DNA of 49,045 bases from Pseudoneurospora amorphoporcata (taxonomy: Eukaryota > Ascomycota > Sordariomycetes > Sordariales > Sordariaceae): NCBI GenBank assembly GCA_033297205.1, contig MU859293.1, positions 1 through 49,045 of the forward strand. The letters are read 5' to 3'. Below are positions 1-12,041 of the stretch, in pieces. Numbering within the stretch: position 1 is the stretch's first letter; each line of letters starts with the position of its first letter. The notes beneath the pieces are model-generated. The model saw only the letters and a program-made list of their open reading frames with translations, did no database searches and was not told the DNA's origin. A program made the translations under genes and the position numbers.

Positions 1-95
<95 letters not shown>
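1..95. repeat. (AAT)n trinucleotide microsatellite
   Basis: The first 95 bases are an almost perfect run of about 31 AAT units starting at the window edge, so its true length is unknown. Confidence 0.97.
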
Positions 96-97
<2 letters not shown>

Positions 98-1955
98 GCC
101 ATCATTAACGTTATTACTAGGTACGATTGCATCCTCACATTTTATTCGTTTACTAATTTCTATAGTGATGATAACGACGACGACGACAACGAGCCCGTTA
201 GCTAACTTTACGCTATGTAGATGCCTCGTCGCCGCCGTCCCATCGCAACTCGTTGTATACCTTATGTGTGATTGGAGATATCAAAGTTTACAACACCACG
301 AAAGTATCACGACTCTGGCAGCAATAGTGCACTTACAGCGGTCTCAGCGCACTTGTCAGCTTGAGTACCTAGGGATGTTAGATGACACGAGAAAACGGCA
401 TTTTACCAGCGAAAACGGCTGTATATTATGACAGCTGTCATAAGTGGTGATACGTGTGAGTGTAGAGGGTGATGTGTGTGGGCCTAGTTTTTCTCTTCTC
501 CTTCTCTTCCTTCTGTTTTAGCTGAGCACCCTGCTCGTTACTTCAACATGAACTGCGCGTAGTCTGGTGCCAACGGCTGTCTTTGCGACTTTCCCACGAT
601 CTTGAACGACCTTGTGCGCGCCTTCTAGGAGTCGGCCTGCACTGTGTTGGAGTTCGGCATGGACACACCCAGTCTGCCGGTATCGTAGCCGTGGAGGTCC
701 TCCGTTGCAACGCCGTTGACCTTCGCGACGGTATCCATACTCTTTGTGAGCGCCTTAGCATTTATCCTCTAGATACCTGCCCTTGACTCCCTCTTTAGTC
801 CGTGTGCCAGATCCGATGTACAGCATCGGGTCTTCCCCATCCTTTTCAAGAAGGAGCGTGTAAACACCCCAGACTGGAAACTCTGGCAGGCCCGGGAGAT
901 TTCTAGTTTATTGTTACTACTTCCGGGCTGTCCGTCCGCAAGGTCGCTTGGTTCGTGCTATGGCTCGGCAGTGGATGAGAGCCGCAGGTGACTGTGTGAG
1001 AACGAGGCAAGCAAGTTTGACACAGGACGTGCCCTTTTGGGTCCATTCCTCGCAGCGGACCGAAAGCCTCTGTCCCTTGTCATAGTTCGAGAAACGGGAC
1101 TTGACGCCGTGGGTCACCCAGGCCCCTCCCTTCCCCTTCTCCTCCTACGTTAACTGTTCTCCTTTCTGCCCATTCTCTTCTTCATTGGAATGCCCGCCGT
1201 GCCCGGGAACAGAAACCACGGACCGTCGACGTAGACGGCCGGGCGTTGGCCCTCCTTCTCTAAGACCAGGAGATATGCCGCCCGTTGCTGGGGGGTGGGA
1301 GGGGGAGAGAGGGTGGCGAGGGAGCGGAGACGGTGGGGATCGTCTTTCATCTGTTCTGCCATAGCGAGAAATAGAAAGCAACACCCAGTATGTCGCCAAT
1401 GGTACAGGGCAGCTTTGACTTCTCGTCTGATCGTGGTCAGAACCTGACAATATTATCGCAAAGACATTCTTTTCTCCCATCAACACATCCCTAAGCTGAT
1501 CGCTCTTTCTTGGTTTTATCCCTTGATCATTGTTCCATGTTCAGATCAGTTCTCGTCTCATATATTGGCTTCTCAGGTAAACCTTCCAGACAAAGACGTT
1601 CAACGCTCGACCCAATTTCCCGTTCACCAAGGCGGATCGGGCTGCAGAGACATTCAACTCACAATGGGTGAGGGACAATGACAGTGTAGCCAGAAGGTGG
1701 GTGGAAGAGGCGGTAGATAGAACAAAGATTGTCCGCCGCGTTGAGAGCCCAGTCCTTCTGCGACTTGTTCGTGGGTGGTGTTCAAGAACGATGAGATAGT
1801 AGGCAGGATTAGTATTGGATGATTTAGGTTCCCTTGAGGAAATTGAGGAATTGCATGATGAGAACAACATTCGGGTATGCGTGGTACCTACCTGGATGTA
1901 TCAACCATGCCGGCGCATCCGCTGTGACTGCCGCAAATGTATGTAGTGCGTCCGT
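96..1955. other. spacer without a supportable gene
   Basis: Short overlapping open frames occur on both strands, but none has an ATG with credible context, a recognisable domain or splice signals. A CT-rich stretch lies near 490-520. I see no RNA gene. Confidence 0.5.
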
Positions 1956-2199
1956 TTGATACGGTGGCTGGGTAGAGGTATGCGGCTACTATCGAGTAGC
2001 GGCGTAGACCTGGGCTCCAGAACATCACTTGACCGGTGTCGCCTGCTTCGGAGCCGGCAAAAATTTTGTTCACTCGACGACGGCCACCACCTGCGCCCTA
2101 TGCTGAGAGACCGGCCTGGCATGCCATCCGTCCCCGGATTGTTTTCTCGAGGTCAGGGCGGATTAGGCATTGAAGCCCCCTTCAGACGACCCGGTCTGG

Positions 2200-3437
2200 C
2201 TACCTCTAGCCACCCATATCCAGGAGAGGCTGGTACGCCTTCACGCGCAGCACCCGAAAGATTACCTAAGATAGGTAAACAGATGAGAGACGCCAGACAG
2301 AGACATTCATCGGCCGGGGACACGGACTGGAAAGAATACGCCCAGATGTCAGCATTGGAGAATAGTGCAGTTGATACCCTACTTCCCGTGAGAACGACCA
2401 CGGAGCACCCTTTAGTGATGCCGTCCACTCCAGCGATTTTCAGGAGATCAGATAACCTTGAAAAGATTGAAGAGGAATCGCCCAGGAGCGCGGAAGACTA
2501 CCGTGTAATCTTCCGTGCAGCCTACTCCCCGAGGTAGAAGACCCAGCCGAAGGTGATCGTCACCTACCTATCCTCCCTAGATGACGACTACTCAAACATT
2601 ATCGCCAAAGCCAGACTACCTTGCTCCCGCTCCCTAGTCCCAAACTCCGACCTCTCGGCTAAGTTACTAGATTGCTCCCCGTGTGCTGGCTCCGAATTTG
2701 CCACGATCGCCTCTCTGGCAGAAGACATGTTGCCCAAGGTCTTGACAGCTGACGCAACCCACTTGTTGGAAATGATTCACTTGAAGCGGATTGACCAAGC
2801 TCAAGGCATGATCAACCCAAAACCTTTCATTGATGACATGGGAATGATTGTATTCATGGAGGAGGCTGATGATGACGATGACGTTGCTGAGGGAAATGGA
2901 ACTGTCGGGGCCGACAACCACGAGATCATTACCAGCGTCGAGACTCCCATCAACATGGATAATTTCGAAATCCCCCCCAGTGTTGTAACTTTCAGATCAA
3001 TGTGCACTCCCGGCAATCTTCACCTTGTCCAGGCGGATTCGCTGCTGCTGGAAAATCGAAGGAAATAGGCATTATAATGCATCACATTCGGATAGTAGCA
3101 ATGCTGAGAGCTCCGATACCCGCACCTGGTGCCACATTATTAGTGGTCGGTTCATTGTCTCCATCGGTAGAGGTAGCTAGGGCGGCACACATTGCGCCGT
3201 TCTTTATCCGCGGACGACGATCTGCCGCCCAAACACCTATTTGGCGAACGGGCTAACGAAATCGCTAGCCCTACAAACTCTCTCATGATGTCGGATCAAC
3301 TGAAGAAGCGGCTTGATATCAGTCGCGCTTCGAAACTTGGAGGATTCATGAAAGCTTGGGCTTCGCCAGTTGTGGCTAGAGTCCCAGAAACTCCCTCAAT
3401 TGCTGGCATAGCCAGCAATCGACGTCTTGACGATTGA
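2200..3437 (+). pseudogene. degenerate coding-like region, unrecognised
   Basis: Three stretches read like protein on the plus strand: about 2230-2537 (ending AYSPR then stop), about 2541-3068 (acidic, with an EEADDDDDVAEG patch) and about 3190-3437 (ending SNRRLDD then stop). They are separated by a stop codon and by frame changes, and no clear splice signals join them. The longer open frames here begin at non-ATG codons. I do not recognise the family. It could be a decayed gene or chance open frames; the acidic patch and the side-by-side segments make decay slightly more likely. Confidence 0.25.
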
Positions 3438-5260
3438 CTGAAGGCGGTGGCTCGCTGACCGGGACACAGTGCCCCTGGGTTTCGCCGTTGGCGCCGGGCC
3501 GCTTTCAACATTTCCGTTCCCAAAGCTGTTGTAGAAGCTTCAGAAGCTCGTTCCAATTTGGATCTCGTCCATGTTTCTTTAGTCGGTGTCTTTGTCTTCT
3601 GTTCCGGGCTCCGGTAGCTGCATGACCTTTCCATCTTCTTCTGCACAGTGGCAGACTTTTCCACGCGGCAACTTTGGCGTTCATCCTAGAAGTACCTCTA
3701 GTAATGGGAAAAGAAGAGGCGATTTTAGTTGCAGCATTGTCTTCTGACCGCCGCAACAGCGGCACGGGTCGATTAACTCTGGTTCTTTCTGCTGTATGTG
3801 GGCGGTGCCACCCCCTGTCCGGCATGTAAACAAATTTCCCTTTCCGGTGTTTGGTCGTGGAACACCAGCAGTCCAGCTCTTCATCAACGTGTTCTTCAAC
3901 AGAAGCCAGGGCGAACAGCATGATGCCTGTCTTTTCTTCAAAGGCCAGGATAAGGTTGTTTCAATGACGTACATGGCGTTCCGCAACGTTCAGATGCTGG
4001 TGTAGTCCATGCGACCTAGCTTGACTTCACCAAGCAGCCTTTCGCGGCCAGCACTATACCACCCCTTGGACTTCTGTGGAGGGGAAGCTTCATGATGAAA
4101 CCTGAAAGCACAGTGCAAGCATAATAGCTTTTAGCCTGCGGTGACCTGATGCCTTGCGGCCATGGTGGTCTCGTGTCCCGGTTCCGCCGGTGTTGATGCT
4201 TTCTGTTCTCGCCCGCGCCAAATTTGGTGCCCCGTGCTCCGAGTCCATCCTAGGCACCAAACATATTATTCTCATGATTCTCTCGCGTATTCAATCTCTT
4301 CCACATTGTTCCTTCTGTAAATTGGTCGATCGATCGTGCGTCTCGGGTAGTACCTTAGGGAAGGCTCGAGGATGTCCGGGCGCAGCGGCGTCGCGAGCCG
4401 GCTGGAGGGTTGGGAAGGCTGGGTGGGTTAGAGGACCTGCAGAAGAAAACAGTTAGTCATTAGCTTGTTAAAGCATGTAACGGGAAATACGTGCCTCTAT
4501 TTTGCGTCTTTGGCGAGGAGGGATCATTGTCTTTCATGCAGAGAGGCAGTTGGGCATCAATGTTGCGCTTTGCTTTGATCGGATTGTCAGGTTTCCATTG
4601 ACATGACATGCACCTTGACAGAAAGCTTCCCAGTGCATGTAGGTAGAGGTAGGGACAACATCACGCTTGGACGGAAAAGGCATGTGCACCACTGTATTTT
4701 CTACCTCTGCATGTATCAAGGCCACATTGCATCATCAGCGCCTCCCAACGCGTACAGGTAGCTCCCCTACTAAAGATACAGCACTCCAAAAGAAACAAGA
4801 TACAAGCAACCGAACCGAAGACACAGGAATTTCAACAACAGAGCCCGACGCCATCTATCTTATACCACCACCAAGACCGCCAAGAGAGGGTAGCAAACTG
4901 ACGCCCGTTCCGTCCCACCACTGTTGCTGGCATTCGACGACCATTGGCCTTCTTTATGTCATCACCCGACCCCCGGACGAGAGAGGCTTTTTGTATGTTG
5001 CCTTCCCGTCGAAGAGAAGGGAAAAGGGGTCGGGTGATGGTCGTCGGATGTCGGAATGTCGCCTGCTTCCACGGTCAGCCAGGTACCAACGCTGCGCCGG
5101 GCTGTGGACTGGGGATGGGCAAGGGGCATCTGGCGACTCACTATTTCGATGCTGGAAGCATCGATGCGGCGTGCAAGACTCTCCCAAAAATGTTCTCCTT
5201 GTCATAGTTGGGGTCCTTGGTACCAGCAAATGGTTAAGGGGCTGGCAGAACAAACAGCCC
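3438..5260. other. spacer, no supportable gene
   Basis: A short plus-strand open stretch at about 3796-4005 is protein-like but unrecognised and lacks a start in good context. A minus-strand stretch at about 5145-5220 reads DPNYDKENIFGR, also unrecognised, and may be another short gene fragment. Nothing else is supportable. Confidence 0.4.
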
Positions 5261-5302
5261 GCCGAGGCAATTGTAGTGCCCGGGGATCGAACCCAGGACT
5301 TT

Positions 5303-5515
5303 ACTCTTCTCGGAAGAAATCCTCTAGTCCTCCTCGGGAGGGTTGGGCTTGGGGTAGCGACACCGCTGGCAAGGCCACCGTTGACCTCACGACGCTCACG
5401 AATAGCCTCGGCGAGCTCCTCGAGAGTAGAGACGGTGGAATCCTACTCGTTGCAGGCATCGGTGATGGAGACGCCCTTCTTGAGCAGAGGGGCCCTTGGC
5501 AGGAACCTTTTTTGT
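5303..5515 (-). pseudogene. DAHP synthase C-terminal fragment (copy A)
   Basis: 3-Deoxy-D-arabino-heptulosonate-7-phosphate synthase is the first enzyme of the shikimate pathway. On the minus strand one frame gives KKVPAKGPS (about 5490-5515). After a frame change it gives LLKKGVSITDACNE, an in-frame TAG at 5443-5445, and then STVSTLEELAEAIRERRE. The GxSxTDAC motif followed by a short alpha-helical tail is the known C-terminus of fungal ARO3/ARO4-type enzymes. Only the last 60 or so residues are present, with at least one frameshift and one stop, so this is a dead fragment. It runs directly into a short piece (5303-5332) almost identical to sequence at 11101-11129, and then into a tRNA T-arm-like segment. 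The long plus-strand open frame over this interval is an antisense artefact. Confidence 0.75.
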
Positions 5516-6690
5516 TGTCGTTGGTGGTGGTAGTGGTGATGGTGATGTTTGTGACGATGCTTCAAGGACAACCATGATGTTTCGTTAGCTCGTAAACTCC
5601 CTGGACTGGTAGACGAGCTGAAGAAAACTCGCCATGGAAGTTGCCGCGAGGCACACCACTCTTCGCGAGCGATTGGCGCTTGTCTGCCGCCTACAAAAGC
5701 GACTGTGAGACGGGCTTCACATTTATCTGAATGGATTGATGGAGTCAACGTCTGGGCAATGGTAACATCACACGGCAGATAGGGTATTTCGTGACAATGA
5801 GGAGAGCGACAGTGGCAGAAAATCAGGGGAAAGTAACGCAGAATCATCGGGACTGTTTCCACTCGCTTGGAGGTTTAGTTGCTACTTGAATTCCATGGCA
5901 GAGGAAAGTCGCCGACTGGGAACGGTGATGCGGGTAGGATAGCTGCAGAGATTAGGAGATCCAAACGGGGAGACGTACTGTTTATCCGCGATGAGGTTTG
6001 GTACCTCTACTCAAGACTTGTGTGTGGCTGTGGCCTGGGTCAATGTGGCCTCGGGAGGCCAAAGGCCTTTGAAGAAGATGTCGAAGATGTTGCGACTTGC
6101 GTGATGAAGGAAAAGGAAAAGGACTGGAGTGTCTTGAGGGGAAGTGGATGGAGAGGATGGGAGGGGTACTTGAGAGAATCTTGAGGGGAATGGGCTCCAA
6201 GGTCGATCTTGCCAGCGAGAAGGCAGCCATGTCGTCTTGTCTGAAGCTCCTTCCTTCTCTCCAACTTGCAAACCGCTTTGCAAGTCGCCTGACAAACTCG
6301 GAGTGTGCGTACTCCTCATGCGGGGAGGCTCATCTCTAGCCGGGGCACATTTTTGCGGGACATGATCGAGGATATCGGTCAACAGGCCTCGTCAAGTTGG
6401 ATAACAATGGAACCTAACCATAGAATCCTTCCAGAGTTTAACGGTGGGCTTCCAAGGCCTTCAAAGTTACTCCCTCAAATTTTTCTGGTTCAAATAGCTT
6501 TCCCACAGGTTGAAATACGGGTGCTCCCTCAAGCTGGTCTACTTGGTACTCGCCCTGGTCGAGTGTGCCCTACACACGATCCACAGGAACCAGCCCAGAT
6601 GGAAGTATGGTGTGACAGAAAAAGAACAAGTACCAAGTACATCAGACGAATGTGTCATTACCGAGACGAATCTTTCGTGCAAAGTGCCCC
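5516..6690. other. spacer, no supportable gene
   Basis: A GTG/GAT-rich simple stretch lies at about 5520-5555, coding a His-rich run on the minus strand. The other open frames overlap on both strands without recognisable features. Confidence 0.45.
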
Positions 6691-6699
6691 GCTCGGGTG

Positions 6700-6925
6700 G
6701 TCTATAAAGTTCCCTCCATCCCCCAAGAAATCTTGTCCTTCTTCCTCCTCCTCTTTCATCATCTTTCTCCAACTAACCTGCCACACACAAAATGGCACAC
6801 TCAAGACCGCAGACGCCGCCAGGATGTGCACCCAGACCGTCCTAACCACCCACCTCTGCAACAAATGCGGCTCCCCCATGTCCAACACTACCCCCAGTAC
6901 ACCTGCGGTGGCTGCCTCATTGTCT
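6700..6925 (+). pseudogene. possible small cysteine-motif gene or relic
   Basis: A promoter-like layout is visible: TATAAA at 6703-6708, a CT-rich leader at 6715-6780 and ATGs at 6792 and 6824. From 6824 the frame reads MCTQTVLTTHLCNKCGSPMSN. A different frame just downstream reads QYTCGGCLIVLR, so a CxxC...CxxC zinc-ribbon-like pattern is completed only after a frameshift near 6880-6900. This suggests a decayed small Cys-rich protein gene, but the family is not recognised and chance cannot be excluded. Confidence 0.3.
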
Positions 6926-7345
6926 TGAGGTTCTCTAGCTTCTTCGTGAGTGCCCGGTCTTCTTTCTCGTCATCTCACCCAAGTCCTCACATTGGCCTCA
7001 TCAGAGCGGTACTAACACGAACGGGGCCAGATTGAAGCAGCGGCGTCCACTTCCATCCTCAGGACGCGCGGGCATCCAAACACCTGCTGTGAGTTCACAC
7101 TGCCCTCGGTTGCGTCCTCTCCAGCCTCCTCTCTTCCCTTCTCCCTCATTCTGACCTTTCTTTTACGTCAGCAAGCGCAACGCCTTGGCGACATATAGCT
7201 GACTCACCGTCCAGAAAAGACAAGCCCATCGTTTAGGCCCAGGAGGGGCCCCTCAACGCCGGCCCTTGGAGGGGTCCCTCCGCTGGCCCCTGGTCCTACA
7301 CTCAGCCCCGTCTTGAGACCCTCCTTTCCGCTGGTGTGACCGGGG

Positions 7346-7511
7346 GCCGGGGCATTGCCGTGCTGTGGTAGCCGGGGTATTGTCTTGTTGTGGTGGCCGG
7401 CGCATTGCCGTGCTGTGGTGGCCGGGGTATTGTCTTGTTGTGGTGGCCGGCGCATTGTCTTGTTGTGGTGGCCGGCGCATTGTCGTGTTGGTGTGGCCGG
7501 CGCATCGCCGG
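7346..7511. repeat. 25-bp GC-rich minisatellite, about 6.6 copies
   Basis: Tandem 25-bp units begin with GCCGG and carry one of two internal types, ATTGCCGTGCTG or ATTGTCTTGTTG. Because 25 is not a multiple of three, open frames through the array cycle through all reading frames and should not be taken as protein. Confidence 0.9.
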
Positions 7512-7534
7512 GAGGAGGTGTGTACTTGTACTGT

Positions 7535-7582
7535 AGTCTTCCCTTTTCTCTTTCTCTTTCTCTTCCTCTTTCTCTTTTTCTG
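7535..7582 (+). repeat. CT-rich microsatellite (CTTTCT-like)
   Basis: Polypyrimidine tract of repeated CTTTCT/CTTCCT units directly downstream of the minisatellite. Confidence 0.8.
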
Positions 7583-9231
7583 GAAGGGAGTGCCGGTGAA
7601 TGGGAAGTCCAGTGAATGGATGGCAAAGGCACCTCAAGTATATAGCAAATCTGTTACCATTCACTTTTCATTCCCCATGATCATTGTGTTCATTGTGCGA
7701 TGTCGACCACTTGACAGCATGTGAGGATGAGCTTCCCTTCCATTCATTCGCCATTATCACTTTCGGACTCAGAAAGCACCACCTCCACAATGAAACCAAG
7801 CGGGACACTCAGGCAACTCTTCGCGATTGTGTCCACAGCAAGGACAACATTGCCAACACCAAACATGACGTTGTTTTGGCCTTCGACTTGCACCCAGGCG
7901 CTCGACAAGACATCATTACCCGCACTTTTAACACCACAGATACCGTACCACGAAGATTCAGTGGCAACAGTGCCAGTTCACAACGCAACACGTTCAAGCG
8001 GATCACTTCTTGTAGGTCACTTCCGACTAGCATGACACTCGAAGACACTTGCATGATGAGATGACTCTTGAGCATGTGATTCTGATCGATGACATCTTCA
8101 ATCACGAGGCCCGATCTCTTCTCCCGAGGAATCTATCACGGAGTGGCAGTCACGGGTGCTTCAAAGTCTCACGCCTGCTTCAAGCGAAATTCCAATTCCG
8201 ATGATCCAGTCTGCCAGCTCCATGACTCAACCTCTATGAATCACACCACTTCGTTGAGACACTTCCTTCATGAGGTATTTTCCCACCGGGAGCTTGACTG
8301 CCTGTGTGTCCGACTGGTTGGGGACAATCATGCCCTCAAAGAACCTAGGAAAGAATGGAACTCTTGACGCTGGCTCCAGTCTCTTCCATTCGTGACGGTC
8401 ACCAGCTACTGCAAGGCGAACACATCTTTCAGTTGGCTACCTCTTTTGCTACCTCTAGCGGCAGCACGCAATCTCTTTCATTCGGCAGTCACGAGAATGG
8501 AAAAAGGTTGGACTCAGTGGCACGCGAAGTTTCCGCGGCGGCACAAGCCGGCTGTCCACGGCTCATTGAGGGCAATGACTGATTAAGGAGTGTCTGAGGG
8601 CAGGGGCTCCTTCCTCTTTGAGGTTTAATGGGTGGAAGCCTTGAGACACCGCGGGGATCGACAAGTGTCTGGCCCCAGGCGTGATACATGTAGAAAACCT
8701 CGAACATCCGCTGCATCTTCTATGCGTGCCTTCCCTTCTGAGAGACTGCAATAAGCGATGAGCAGGAGCAAATCTTGCGAGATTGCGGCCAGTTCCTCTA
8801 AGCCCCATCATCGACGATCGTGGGAGAAATTCCAAATGTTCCCGTCGGCAGTCACTCCTGATGACAAAAAAAAAAAAAAAAAAAGAAACAGCAAGACTTC
8901 TCGGGGTGGTAGTCGCCCTTGGACCAACTGGATACTGCTCGATTATTCACTTGTCTAGATGTAGGTACACGACGGAGACTCGTGGTCTCCTCTCCTGGGA
9001 TCCTGTGGTGCTGGATATCGATATACGGTACCTCCAGCCAAGACGGCAGCACGAGTCACGGAAATGCTACAAGCGGTATGCAAATTCTCTCAGAAGACCG
9101 GAAGAAAGAAAGAGCTCTGAATGCTGCCTGCCATCCTGAGCAATTGGTTGCCTCTGGACCGCACCTTGAGGGCCATCCCCTGGCAGTGGCTCACCCACTC
9201 TCACGATCCGTAGCCTGCCCTGCTCCTTGAG
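7583..9231. other. spacer, no supportable gene
   Basis: A run of 19 A residues lies at 8866-8884. Open frames are short, overlap on both strands and show no recognisable domain. Confidence 0.45.
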
Positions 9232-9615
9232 ATGTGCCTTCCCGAGAAAAGTGGAGCAGAACTCGCGAAATCGTGGTCAGATCAGCATCAGTCCATCATC
9301 GAAGAGCGGAAGTCTGAATATTCAGCAGTCGCGCCTGAAGACTGGACCATGGGACAACGGGACTCATTGCTGTGGTGCCTCGAGGTACGTACTGCTACAT
9401 GTAGACCAGCCGAGAAATCTTGCCCGGTGGGCACTGCCCGGTCTTTTCATTTTATGCGCGGTGGAAATTCATGGTTTCCTCCTCTGGCGTCCGAACAGGC
9501 TAGAATCTTGACAGCTGCGGCGACATGGATCAGGGGCACCCAGTTACTCGTACGGGACACTCCCAACGAAAGGCAAGAGCTCTGGAAAGACTTGATGCTA
9601 TGTTATCCAGGTTAG
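9232..9615 (+). CDS. hypothetical 127-residue protein
   Basis: Open frame of 127 codons from a true ATG (9232) to TAG. The protein starts MCLPEKSGAELAKSW and ends ERQELWKDLMLCYPG. Composition is mixed and plausible for a soluble protein, with a charged helical N-terminal part, but there is no signal peptide, membrane segment or domain I recognise. No introns, TATA box or leader are obvious. It may be a small lineage-specific gene, the relic of a larger one, or a chance frame. Confidence 0.25.
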   Translation: MCLPEKSGAELAKSWSDQHQSIIEERKSEYSAVAPEDWTMGQRDSLLWCLEVRTATCRPAEKSCPVGTARSFHFMRGGNSWFPPLASEQARILTAAATWIRGTQLLVRDTPNERQELWKDLMLCYPG

Positions 9616-10562
9616 CCAGAATCTTGCGGGTCACCGCATGTACCAGCCCTCCCCCTCGTCCGGAACCTGTCTCAATCTCTAGGGGGCGTGCCTTCCATTG
9701 TTAAATGGAAAGACGCGAGGCAGGACTTCCAGGCTGCGAGATTGGTCCAGGGCCATAGAGTACCTAGCATGGGCAGTCATGAGGTGGGTAAGTCTAGACT
9801 CTGGTACCTCTGGTGCCCGCTGCTTAACTGCAGGCGCGCTTGTTAGGAACGCGACTTCCGTCCCGTCTCGAGAGATGTCCCAATGGACGGCCCACTGTCT
9901 CTACCTCTTCATTATCCACCGCGAACTTCTTCCTCCGTTGCTCGCGAACTTCTCCCTTCATTGCAAAGAAATTCTGAACATTGACCAAACCACTTGATGA
10001 GTTCCTTCAACCCCCATCTTCATCTCACATCCTCGTTGAGCTCGTTCGCACTCTGATTCGTCCTTCATCAACAACTTTTTTGGCGTCTACCTCTTTACCG
10101 ATTCCGTCTTCTTCAACAGAGATTCTGTACCTTCGCAAAGCTCCTCGTCACGGAGTACAGCGCTTCCTCGCTGTCTTTAAGTTGGTCTGCCAGCGGCCCC
10201 CTTACCTCTTTGCGTCGAGGCTCTAGCTTGCGGCTTCTAACCGGGAATGCCACAGGTAGACTCAACATGACACGATCAAGAGACCTATCAGGGCGACTGC
10301 ACCATGGTTTGCCCGTGGATTGGTAAGTGCCGACGGGACTTTCTTCTGGTCGGCAGCGGCCTTGTCTTCCTTGTATTGTCCCTTGTCCATGGCTCAGGTT
10401 GTCAGGGGATGGTAATATACCTCTCGTATAGAACAAGGGAGACATTGGCAGTCTGGCACCAATGCCGCGCATCAGCCCGTGAACCCCCCCCTTCTCCAGA
10501 CACGCACACCACACGCGCACGCACATCGTCGAAGAAAGCTCAGCCACTAACACTTCCATCAA
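9616..10562. other. spacer, no supportable gene
   Basis: No recognisable coding or RNA gene. A CAG acceptor-like site at 10563-10567 precedes the coding-like segment that follows. Confidence 0.45.
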
Positions 10563-11134
10563 TCCAGTGACGAATATCCCAGCACCCCATACAAATCCCT
10601 CGGCCAGACCCTCACTGGCGAGCAAAAAGAGAATCTGCAGAGATCCATACGACTGCTAGAGAACAAGATGTTGGAGAATCAGGGGAAGGCTAAGAATAAG
10701 AAAGAAGAGGATGAGGAGGCCAAGGCTACCTAGGCCAGTGGTAGCAAAGATGCTCTCTAGATTATTGCGGGAACGTGGATTGACGATATGGGTGTGGACT
10801 GAGGGCGTTCAAAGAGATGCAGGAACACGCCGAGATGCTGCAGAACGAGACGAAACGTGATTTTGTCCGTTGTGTCTCAAGAGTGGGAAGCTGTAGTGTA
10901 GAGGTACTTTTTTGGCACTTGTTACCTCTTTTCTTTCTCACGAGTCCGGAAAGGGTGAAGGCCTCCTTGACTTTCGCGGAGAGCTTCCTGACCGCGGAAA
11001 ACGGAATCGAGTTCCATGCGTACAAGTACGACGAGGCTCAGGGATGGTTCAAGGAGATGCCCAACTACAGGCCGCAGCGAAGAAAGTACCGAGAGGGATC
11101 AGGACTAGAGGATTTCTTCCGAGAGGAGTGGTGA
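10563..11134 (+). pseudogene. degenerate coding-like region, unrecognised
   Basis: After a possible intron acceptor, one frame reads DEYPSTPYKSLGQTLTGEQK and continues with a charged helix to a stop near 10732. Further on, FKEMQEHAEMLQNETKRDF (about 10811-10866) and GIEFHAYKYDEAQGWFKEM to GLEDFFREEW-stop (about 11000-11134) look like true protein. An IAGTWIDDMGVD piece at 10763-10798 lies in another frame. The parts can be joined only with frame changes, so this is probably a decayed gene. I do not recognise the family. The final GLEDFFREE segment recurs at 5303-5332 on the other strand. Confidence 0.35.
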
Positions 11135-11956
11135 GACTAGGGTTAGAAAACCAGCGATTGTTGGAGCTATCGTCCTGTCTTGCTTCATTGGCACAATGTA
11201 CCTATAGATACGATCCACGCATGGCTACCCTGTATATAGTCGGACTTTGTCCTGTTCTCTCGTTCTCTTTTTTTCTTTTTCTCTTCAATAGAACCAAGTC
11301 ATTTCATTACCGCTTCCTTTGTCTCCTGTGCTCACCTCTTCCATTTGGTTTAGCAACAACTGAGTGAATCAAAGACCAAAACAAGTGTTGTCCTGTCCTT
11401 TGGAATCTGGCGCCTTGAAGTGCTCCCTGGACTGCTGGACAAAGTCGGCAAAGACTGCAGTGTAAGGGAAAACGAGTGGGAATAACCGATTGCACTTGGT
11501 CGAATCAATGTCTGTCGGCTCCAGTCGCTCCCTTCTCTTCTGTTCACGGTCCTCTTTGGTCGGTGCATGCCCCTGTTGTGTTCTGGCATATCTTTCTCTT
11601 CGCACGATTTATTCATGTCAACCTCCATACGGGTATCGGACATGACGAATATATCCAGCCACATGTGAAAGCGGGAACATCTAGGATATAATAGAGGCAT
11701 GCATTCTACTACGACCACAACTGCGTCCATGCCAGTCCATGTCTCCCACTCTCGTCATTTCCAACGCTTCATGTGTTTTGTCCGGGTAAATCAGGGTTAT
11801 CTGCCAACCAAAACATCCCAGCCATCAATCAGCTCCAGCAAGAAAGGACACGGAAAGGAAGGAAAGTATGTATGGAAGAAAAAGATGCAAAAGGATGATT
11901 GATGTTCCCAAAGGGACGGACGGGATTGAACATTGGGAATTGAGCCCGACGTGAGG
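11135..11956. other. spacer, no supportable gene
   Basis: Mixed-composition spacer with T-rich tracts near 11260-11290. No gene seen. Confidence 0.45.
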
Positions 11957-12041
11957 GTCTGGACGGTCGAACATAACCCACAACAAACAACCTTGAGATT
12001 AAGAGTCTTACGCTCGCTCTACTCATTGAGCTAAGGTACCT
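11957..12041 (-). pseudogene. tRNA-Lys(CTT) pseudogene
   Basis: On the minus strand a D arm (TAGCTC...GAGCG) is followed by an anticodon loop CTCTTAA, whose anticodon CTT reads lysine AAG codons, and then by a T-arm-like TGTGGGTT...TTCGACC. The order is that of a eukaryotic tRNA-Lys. Small insertions break the fold: GAGC is repeated before the anticodon stem, TTGTT-type bases are repeated before the T arm, and ATG interrupts the T loop. The acceptor strands do not pair. I therefore call it a relic, not a working tRNA. Confidence 0.6.

Noticed and set aside
5270..5300. tRNA-like T arm (CTGGGTTCGATCCCCGG) on the minus strand
   Set aside because: The T stem-loop is perfect but no D arm, 7-base anticodon loop or matching acceptor strand lies upstream, so it is at most a scrap.
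4682..5533. Long plus-strand open frame of more than 280 codons
   Set aside because: It runs antisense through the recognised DAHP synthase fragment and is compositionally odd, so it is fortuitous.
7253..7664. Repetitive peptides (PATTTRQ, AGHHNKT) as a repeat protein
   Set aside because: They are translations of the 25-bp minisatellite in all three frames; no start or conserved frame.
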